Assembly (NCBI GenBank): GCA_050178015.1
Contig: JBFXGM010000002.1
Span: forward strand, 134,800 to 198,799
Reading direction: 5' to 3'
From: Gaoshiqia sp050178015
GTDB lineage: Bacteria > Bacteroidota > Bacteroidia > Bacteroidales > Prolixibacteraceae
Length of the DNA stretch: 64,000 nucleotides
Shown: positions 62,719-64,000 of the stretch, piece by piece
Layout: every line of letters begins with the position of its first letter
Numbering within the stretch: the first letter of the stretch is position 1
The notes under the pieces: generated by a model
The model's input: the letters and a program-made list of their open reading frames with translations, nothing else
The model's database searches: none
Told to the model about the DNA's origin: nothing
Made by a program: the position numbers and the translations under genes

Positions 62719-63960
62719 ATGAAGAAATACCTCGTCTGTTCACTGCTATCGGGCATCATGCTGATTGGTCACGCACAGGATAAAAACCAAAAGCTTTGGA
62801 AGAAAGTCCGAAAGATACACGAACAAACCCTGACTATCGACACGCATTCGGATACACCGCTGCTCATGCTGAAAAGCGGGTTCGATTTGGGTGTTAGCCA
62901 CGAAAGCGCCGCCAGCCGGGTGGACTTTCCCCGGATGAGGGAAGGCGGACTGGATGCCATGTTTTTTGCCGTGTTCACCGGACAAAAACCACGCACACCG
63001 GAAAATTACGATCAGGCTTACCGATTGGCGCATCAGATGCTCGATTCAATTTATTCAGCCGTGGAGCGCAACAGCAGCATGGCGACTATTGCCCTTACTG
63101 CCGATGATGCTGAAAAAATTGAAAGAACAGGCAAACGTGCCATCTACATCGGAATGGAAAACGGCTTTCCGCTGGAAACCAATTTGAACCGGGTGCAGGA
63201 ATTTTATAACCGGGGTGTTCGCTACATTACCCTCTGCCATTCGTTTCACAACGATCTGTGCGACTCGTCGAGCGATGGCGAAAAGCCCGAGCACAACGGG
63301 GTGAGCGCATTTGGCCGTGAAGTTATTGCCGAGATGAACCGCCTGGGGATGATGATCGACTGCTCTCACATCTCAGACGAATCATTCTACGATGTCATTC
63401 AGCAAAGCAAAGCGCCGGTAATTGCCTCGCACAGCAGCGTTCGTGAGGTTTGCCGTCACGACCGGAACATGAATGATGACATGATCAAAACGCTGGCCCA
63501 GCACGGTGGCGTCATCCAGATCTGCCTGTTGGACGACTACGTAAAAACACCCGACACAACGACTGTCCGCTACCGGAAAGCGCAGGAATTTTACCGCATT
63601 TACCGCCACGAACTGAAAAATATGACAGACGCACAACGGTCGGACTTTTACCAATCGTGGGATGAATTTGAGCAGCAATACCCCAAAGCACTGCCAACAG
63701 TAAGCGATTTGGTGGACCACATCGATCATGTAACCAGCCTGGTTGGTGTTGATCACGTGGGCATTGGCAGCGACTTTGACGGTGGCGGCGGTTTGGCCGA
63801 CTGTACCGATGTAAGCCAGTTTCCGAACATCACCTTCGAATTGTTGAAACGAGGTTATTCGGAAGAAGACATCAAAAAAATCTGGGGAGGCAACCTGCTG
63901 CGCGTTTTCCGGCAAGTAGAGGCGGTGGCCGGAACCCTGGCAGAGAGCCAAAGGAACTGA
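62719..63960 (+). CDS. Secreted membrane-dipeptidase-family protein (peptidase M19)
   Basis: 413 residues from the ATG at 62719 (six bases after an alternative ATG). Signal peptide MKKYLVCSLLSGIMLIGHAQ, cleaved after HA. Zinc-binding elements of the renal dipeptidase family: THSD near residue 40, the bridging Glu in YIGMENG, CHSFHND, DCSHISDESF, SHSSVR and VGIGSDFDGGGG. It probably cleaves dipeptides, including D-amino-acid-containing ones, in the periplasm. The gene is adjacent to mpl, which would fit peptidoglycan peptide recycling. Confidence 0.93.
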   Translation: MKKYLVCSLLSGIMLIGHAQDKNQKLWKKVRKIHEQTLTIDTHSDTPLLMLKSGFDLGVSHESAASRVDFPRMREGGLDAMFFAVFTGQKPRTPENYDQAYRLAHQMLDSIYSAVERNSSMATIALTADDAEKIERTGKRAIYIGMENGFPLETNLNRVQEFYNRGVRYITLCHSFHNDLCDSSSDGEKPEHNGVSAFGREVIAEMNRLGMMIDCSHISDESFYDVIQQSKAPVIASHSSVREVCRHDRNMNDDMIKTLAQHGGVIQICLLDDYVKTPDTTTVRYRKAQEFYRIYRHELKNMTDAQRSDFYQSWDEFEQQYPKALPTVSDLVDHIDHVTSLVGVDHVGIGSDFDGGGGLADCTDVSQFPNITFELLKRGYSEEDIKKIWGGNLLRVFRQVEAVAGTLAESQRN

Positions 63961-63969
63961 CAGAAACGA

Positions 63970-63999
63970 CTAAAATCCGTCATCTTCCTCTTCGAAATC
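63970..63999 (-). CDS. 3' tail of a gene running off the window
   Basis: A minus-strand frame ends at TAG (63972-63970) after codons for an acidic tail, DFEEEDDGF. It is convergent with the dipeptidase gene. Only ten codons are visible, so no identification is possible. Confidence 0.35.
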   Translation of the reverse strand, partial: DFEEEDDGF

Positions 64000-64000
64000 A

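Noticed and set aside
1..64000. CRISPR arrays, insertion sequences with transposases, prophage genes, rRNA
   Set aside because: None seen: no regular spacer arrays, no transposase or integrase motifs, no ribosomal RNA segments.

Overview
The window is chromosomal DNA from a Gram-negative Bacteroidota bacterium, most likely of the order Marinilabiliales; the order-level guess is inference from protein flavour only. Support comes from promoters of the Bacteroidota type (TTTG, 19 bases, TAnnTTTG) before rimP and rplU and a close variant before tRNA-Cys, from lipid A genes, a LytS/LytTR pair, B12-dependent methylmalonyl-CoA mutase subunits, Lol-type lipoproteins and A-rich start regions without strong Shine-Dalgarno sites. 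Nearly all of it is ordinary core genome, densely packed; the accessory material is small and made of repeats.

Layout. 1-3.1 kb (minus): lpxC (cut by the window edge), lpxD and an HD hydrolase. 3.2-8.1 kb (plus): rimP-nusA-infB behind a promoter and a leader hairpin. 8.2-12.9 kb: gcvH, tsaE-ald, type I pullulanase plus a small membrane protein. 13.0-16.0 kb (minus): two LiaF/DUF5668-like membrane proteins with a LytS-type kinase and a LytTR regulator. 16.3-24.0 kb: glnS, folB, tRNA-Cys, a phosphoribosyltransferase with an ECF-S-like membrane protein, a 1217-residue NtrY-like kinase and rlmH. 24.1-32 kb: DUF4783 lipoprotein/secreted protein, YihY/BrkB, two rhomboid proteases, mutL, a voltage-gated-type potassium channel with a zinc ribbon, and yifB/comM. 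32-40.6 kb: alpha-2-macroglobulin and penicillin-binding protein 1C, normally neighbours, here separated by a GxxExxY nuclease-like gene between copies of a hairpin repeat. 40.7-51.4 kb: secreted aldo/keto reductase, inorganic pyrophosphatase, a lipoprotein, folA-thyA, a sugar-binding lipoprotein, nucleoside transporter with bifunctional nuclease, rplU-rpmA and serS. 51.5-54.3 kb: a DUF2085 membrane protein with a coupled outer-membrane-type protein, then an AT-rich DUF2971 gene flanked by dispersed repeats. 54.3-58.8 kb (minus): mutA and mutB, split by a second GxxExxY gene carried between 28-bp inverted repeats. 59.2-64 kb: two SDR enzymes, the murein peptide ligase Mpl, a secreted M19 dipeptidase, and the tail of one further gene.

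The most interesting signal is the pair of GxxExxY genes. Each sits inside or between imperfect hairpin repeats built from CACnAAG-type 9-base units, and each has separated two genes that normally adjoin (alpha-2-macroglobulin/pbpC and mutA/mutB). The repeats also supply ends of neighbouring genes: the start of pbpC, the stop codon of mutA, and (a different repeat family) the C-terminus of the DUF2971 protein. This looks like a small nuclease-plus-repeat element; that it moves is inference from position and symmetry.
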